From Salinispora mooreana (lineage in GTDB: Bacteria; Actinomycetota; Actinomycetes; Mycobacteriales; Micromonosporaceae), in assembly GCF_000379065.1 (NCBI RefSeq), contig NZ_KB900614.1, forward strand, positions 952,107-1,016,106: a DNA stretch of 64,000 nucleotides, in the 5' to 3' direction. The position numbers and the translations under genes were made by a program. Every line of letters begins with the position of its first letter. Positions within the stretch are counted from its first letter, which is position 1. Shown piece after piece: positions 61,901 to 64,000 of the stretch. The notes below the pieces were generated by a model. The model was not told the origin of the DNA, made no database searches, and saw nothing but the letters and a program-made list of their open reading frames with translations.

Positions 61901-62364
61901 TCCTGCTCGGGGCCGGTGAGCAGCCGGGGCGACGGCTCACCGCGCTCCGCGGCGGCCCGGCGCAACAGCCCGAACGCGTACGCCGGGAAGGTGCGCACCA
62001 ACGGCTCCCGCAGCACCCGGTGCCCGGCGCCGGCGATCCGAGCCTCGATGCGCTGGCGCAGGCCGGCGGCTTGTCGGCGACTGAAGGTGAGCACCAGGAT
62101 GCGTTCGGGATCCACCCCCTCGGCTACCCGCGCGGCGACCGCCTCGACCAAGGTGGCGGTCTTGCCGGTGCCCGGCCCACCCAGCACCAGCATCGGCCCG
62201 ATGGTGTGCCCGATCACCTCCGCCTGCCGGGGGTCGTCGATCCGCCCGACCAGCCGACCGTGCTCACCCAGCGGGGCATGCTCGCCCAACAGGGTGTGCT
62301 CGCCCGCCGGAGTGGGCGCCTCCGCCGGCCCGCCAGACCGGCGTACCAGCCGGTATGCCTGCAT
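58930..62364 (-). CDS. adnA: AdnAB-type DNA helicase-nuclease, AdnA-like subunit with Fe-S cysteines
   Basis: A 1144-residue partner of AdnB. Walker A is VLGGPGTGKTATLVEAVAA; motif II is degenerate as VYVDEYADTDPAQQELLA, with Ala instead of Gln. The C-terminal nuclease has VDRLEVDPDGRLVVVDLKTGK and four cysteines, one in ALRCSLRWLLER and three in NSKCRVCPVRTSCPV, which bind an Fe-S cluster. A long Gly/Asp-rich linker (about residues 770-815) joins the domains. The N-terminus contains a short tandem repeat (LGEHAPLGEHG). ATG 62364 chosen as first start. It forms an operon with adnB. Confidence 0.9.
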   Translation of the reverse strand: MQAYRLVRRSGGPAEAPTPAGEHTLLGEHAPLGEHGRLVGRIDDPRQAEVIGHTIGPMLVLGGPGTGKTATLVEAVAARVAEGVDPERILVLTFSRRQAAGLRQRIEARIAGAGHRVLREPLVRTFPAYAFGLLRRAAAERGEPSPRLLTGPEQDLIIRELLDLVGEEPDADPVGWPEDLRPALRTRAFATQLRDLLMRAAERGVGPMELARLGERLGRADWPAAARFLREYVAVLALRDVGNRGSIAYDPAELVRAATGMLLDDPALLAAERHRLVHVYVDEYADTDPAQQELLATVAGGGKALVVLADPDSSTYAFRGADPGGVVTFPHRFRTASGAPAAQVVLSTSYRAGPRLLAAHARLARRLRGPATHRRTRALPAAAAGVAEVHMFRSAASEAAWLAHALRAAHLLDGVPWSEMAVLVRSTGRALPSLRRALHAAGVPTVVHGEDLPLHLQPAVAPLLLLLRCALAPDRLDEEAAVALLHSPLGGADPLAERRLRQGLRVMALAAGDRRPSGELIVEALRDPAELAGIDRRWAEPAQTVAGLLAVTREAAARPGATAEQVLWAVWRASGLAELWSAALARTPAAAGEGEVARRRRAEAADRDLDAVLVLFDAAARFTDRLPGARVEVFLDHVLGQDLPADTIAPTADRGDAVRLLTAHAAKGLEWDLVAVAGVQEGVWPDLRLRGSLLGSERLVDVLAGRSAGEGQRVSVVGQTSALLDEERRLFHVAVTRARRRLMVSAVASAAVGGDDHDEQPSRFLHELGVVDPLPAEGVGPAEGAGSGGGTGPDDGAGPGDARTATLPLSRPPRALTLASLVAELRTAVTDPSAPVLRRRAAAAELARLAAEGVAGAHPDDWWGLRPLSDERPLVADGEPVRVTPSGMESALRCSLRWLLERHGGGAPASAAQGVGNLVHAAAMLAESASSDRGALLDYVAARFDAIELAARWMVGPEQARAEAMVDKLLRWLATNPRRLLAIEHEFAVRLDDPRHPVDLVGRVDRLEVDPDGRLVVVDLKTGKSTAVTAADLAEHPQLGAYQAAVEAGAFAEFGTESGGASLVQLGTGAREAREQAQPPAGEGPAAGWATALVRRTAETMAAATFAAVANSKCRVCPVRTSCPVSGQGRQVVEPPSTRSPEGP

Positions 62365-62507
62365 CCCCCCATCCCACCAGACCCGGCCGACAGATCCCTA
62401 TCCGCCCACGCCCACCGGGTACCCGGACCTACCGCGCACCGCCAGCGGGGGCGGTCGCGCCGGGCTGCCGCGGCGCTGACTGCACCGCAAGACCCGTGCG
62501 GTGGCGC

Positions 62508-63053
62508 TCAGCTCAGTCGGGATTCCAGGAGGTCGAGGGCCGCGGGGACGGTCGCCGCGACGGAGAGCAACTCCAGCCCCGCCGGCTTCAGGAAGGTCTG
62601 CCCGGCCAGGCCACCCAGCCAGTCGAGCAGCGGACGGTAGAAGCCGTCCGCGTCCACCAGCGTCATCGGCTTGCTGTGCAGCGTCAGGGTGGCGGTCGTC
62701 CAGACCTCGAAGAGCTCGTCCATCGTGCCGAGGCCACCGGGGAGGGCGAGGAAGGCATCCGACTTGTCGATCATGATCGTCTTACGGTCGGCCATCGACT
62801 CGGTGACCAACAGCTCGTCGGAGCCGAGGTCGGCGACCTCCAGATCGACCAGGGACTGCGGGATGATGCCCAACGTCCGCCCACCGGCGGCCCGCGCGCC
62901 GGCCGCCACCGCCCCCATCATCCCGACCCGGCCACCACCGCTGACGAGCGTGTGACCACGGCGGGCCAGCGCTGCGCCGGTCTCGGCTGCCAGGTCCAGA
63001 AAACGCTGGTCAAGCGTGCGGGAAGACGCGCAGAAGACACAGATCGCCGCCAT
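62508..63053 (-). CDS. LOG-family protein (TIGR00730)
   Basis: A 181-residue Rossmann-fold protein of the lysine-decarboxylase-like LOG group, which in plants and bacteria makes active cytokinin by removing ribose 5-phosphate. Family motif PGGLGTMDELFE is present, with SGGGRVGMMGAVA and ESMADRKTIMIDKSD. It follows a second LOG paralogue with a 2-bp gap and GGAG ribosome site. In actinobacteria these proteins are usually located beside dapE, as here. Confidence 0.9.
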   Translation of the reverse strand: MAAICVFCASSRTLDQRFLDLAAETGAALARRGHTLVSGGGRVGMMGAVAAGARAAGGRTLGIIPQSLVDLEVADLGSDELLVTESMADRKTIMIDKSDAFLALPGGLGTMDELFEVWTTATLTLHSKPMTLVDADGFYRPLLDWLGGLAGQTFLKPAGLELLSVAATVPAALDLLESRLS

Positions 63054-63055
63054 CG

Positions 63056-63907
63056 TCAGCTCCGATCTCCGTCGTCTGTGGCGGCCCGCTGCTCGGCCGC
63101 GGTGACGGCGACGGACTCCTCGCGGATCGCCTCCTGCTCGGCGGAGAGCACCGCCTCCGCCTCGACGATGTGCCGCACGGCTGTGTTCACGTCGTCGGTG
63201 AGGCAGATCAGATCAAGATCGATCACCCCGATCTTGCCGTCGGCCACCATCGTGTCCCGCAGCCAGTCGAGCAATCCGCGCCAGTAGTCGGCACCCATCA
63301 GCACCACCGGGAACCGGGTCACCTTGCCGGTCTGCACCAGGGTGAGGGCCTCGAACAGCTCGTCCATCGTGCCGAAGCCACCCGGAAGCACCACGAACGC
63401 CTGGGCGTACTTGACGAACATGGTCTTCCGGGCAAAGAAGTACCGAAACTCGACCGCCACATCGACCCAGTCGTTGAGGCCCTGCTCGAAGGGGAGCTCG
63501 ATGCCGAGGCCGACGGAGAGCCCGCCAGCCTCACTGGCCCCCCGGTTGGCCGCCTGCATCACCCCCGGTCCCCCACCGGTGATGACCGCGTAGCCGGCCC
63601 GGGCCAGCGCCCCACCCAGCTCCTCGGCCAGCCGGCACTCCGGGCTGTCCGGCAGGCTCCGCGCCGAACCGAAAACGCTCACCGCCGGCTGCAGGTCGGA
63701 GAGGGTGTCGAAGCCCTCGACGAACTCGGAGAGGATCCGCAGCGCCCGCCAGGCGTCCCGGGTCTTCCAGTCACTGCGCTGGTGGGAGTCGAGCAGCCGC
63801 TGATCAGCGGTGCTGCCACCAATCACTGACCGACGTGGTGCTCCCGCGCCCCGGTGCTGGTCCCGCTGGGCGGCACCGGTCGCCTCCCGCCCGTTGCTCT
63901 CGCTCAT
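63056..63907 (-). CDS. LOG-family protein (TIGR00730), longer paralogue
   Basis: A 283-residue LOG protein. Motif LPGGFGTMDELFEALTLVQ, with VFGSARSLPDSPECRLAEE and GGGPGVMQAANRGASEAGG. A 90-residue N-terminal extension (TADQRLLDSHQRSDWKTRD) precedes the core. ATG 63907 has TACGGT 7 nt upstream (leaderless); upstream frame to 63976 is rejected. Activity against nucleotides is inferred from family. Confidence 0.9.
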   Translation of the reverse strand: MSESNGREATGAAQRDQHRGAGAPRRSVIGGSTADQRLLDSHQRSDWKTRDAWRALRILSEFVEGFDTLSDLQPAVSVFGSARSLPDSPECRLAEELGGALARAGYAVITGGGPGVMQAANRGASEAGGLSVGLGIELPFEQGLNDWVDVAVEFRYFFARKTMFVKYAQAFVVLPGGFGTMDELFEALTLVQTGKVTRFPVVLMGADYWRGLLDWLRDTMVADGKIGVIDLDLICLTDDVNTAVRHIVEAEAVLSAEQEAIREESVAVTAAEQRAATDDGDRS

Positions 63908-63914
63908 GCAGGCA

Positions 63915-63920
63915 ACCGTA
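63915..63920 (-). promoter_or_regulatory. -10 box for leaderless LOG-family transcript
   Basis: TACGGT on the minus strand, 7 nt before the ATG. Confidence 0.45.
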
Positions 63921-63957
63921 GTGGAGATCCGCCGACGGGCGGGGCGAGCAGGGCCGT

Positions 63958-64000
63958 TCAGGCCACCGAGAGCCAACGACGCAGCACAGCCGCACCGTCG
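63958..64000 (-). CDS. C-terminal end of a gene cut by the window edge, probably dapE
   Basis: Minus-strand codons reading DGAAVLRRWLSVA and stop at 63958. Position directly before the LOG genes and the ending pattern suggest succinyl-diaminopimelate desuccinylase, which often precedes LOG genes in actinobacteria. Only 13 residues are visible, so the call rests on context. Confidence 0.35.
   Translation of the reverse strand, partial: DGAAVLRRWLSVA

Noticed and set aside
62020..63287. Plus-strand frames over adnA and the LOG genes
   Set aside because: Arg/Pro/Gly-rich shadows overlapping well-defined minus-strand genes.

Overview
The window is high-GC actinobacterial DNA. The gene set points to Micromonosporaceae (Salinispora or Micromonospora-like): Ni-SOD with its own maturation protease, several WhiB-like proteins, a DUF5753/DUF397 regulator pair, DUF5709, an mycoredoxin and a SigH/RshA pair. 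The order of many genes follows the Mycobacterium tuberculosis Rv3193c-Rv3228 neighbourhood, rearranged into blocks: whiB1, pdtaS, TB7.3-like biotin protein, rshA-sigH, aroA-rsgA, UPF0182-YlbL protease-DUF2342 protease, AarF, whiB7, uvrD2, mrx1, nudC and adnAB. The genus is inferred from gene content; no rRNA gene is present. There is no CRISPR array, prophage or insertion sequence, so this looks like chromosomal core.

Layout. 1-7.6 kb: the end of pta with ackA, a quinone-oxidoreductase-like gene, malic enzyme, the head-to-head sodX/sodN pair, an anti-sigma-like kinase and a lipid kinase. 7.6-13.5 kb: whiB1, then a leftward assimilatory sulfate/sulfite operon (sir, a 52-aa zinc ribbon, cysH, a CbiX-type chelatase) behind a 28-codon leader peptide, then a membrane glycosyltransferase. 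13.6-20.5 kb: PdtaS, a SIS sugar isomerase, a TPR protein, and an MFS pump with a divergent TetR regulator. 20.5-24 kb: acetyltransferase, biotin carrier, 24-codon ribosomal protein bL37, rshA-sigH, a hydrolase and a WhiB-like gene. 24-33.9 kb: SRAP protein, aroA, rsgA, hisN, a transporter, a glycosyltransferase, a Prs paralogue and purC. 33.9-41.1 kb: two initiator tRNA genes, UPF0182 protein, PDZ protease, DUF2342 and M48-type proteases. 41.1-48.2 kb: DUF5679 protein, a trio of DnaA-box-like sites, a ThiF-like protein, AarF kinase, the whiB7 resistance regulator with its attenuator, uvrD2 and mycoredoxin. 48.1-64 kb: a second MFS protein, the HTH/DUF397 pair, nudC-M16-M16, adnAB, two LOG-family proteins and apparently the last codons of dapE.

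Common theme: redox and stress control. SigH and RshA form a thiol-disulfide switch. A SigH-type promoter can be read in front of sigH and in front of mrx1. Three Fe-S WhiB proteins, Ni-SOD and the sulfite/APS reductases sit in the same window. uvrD2, SRAP and adnAB add a DNA-repair theme. The most interesting non-coding signals are the whiB7 leader (84-codon upstream ORF plus a Rho-independent terminator), the leader peptide before the sulfite-reductase operon, the helically phased DnaA-box trio, and a -10 box 6-8 nt upstream of about a dozen start codons that implies leaderless mRNAs.
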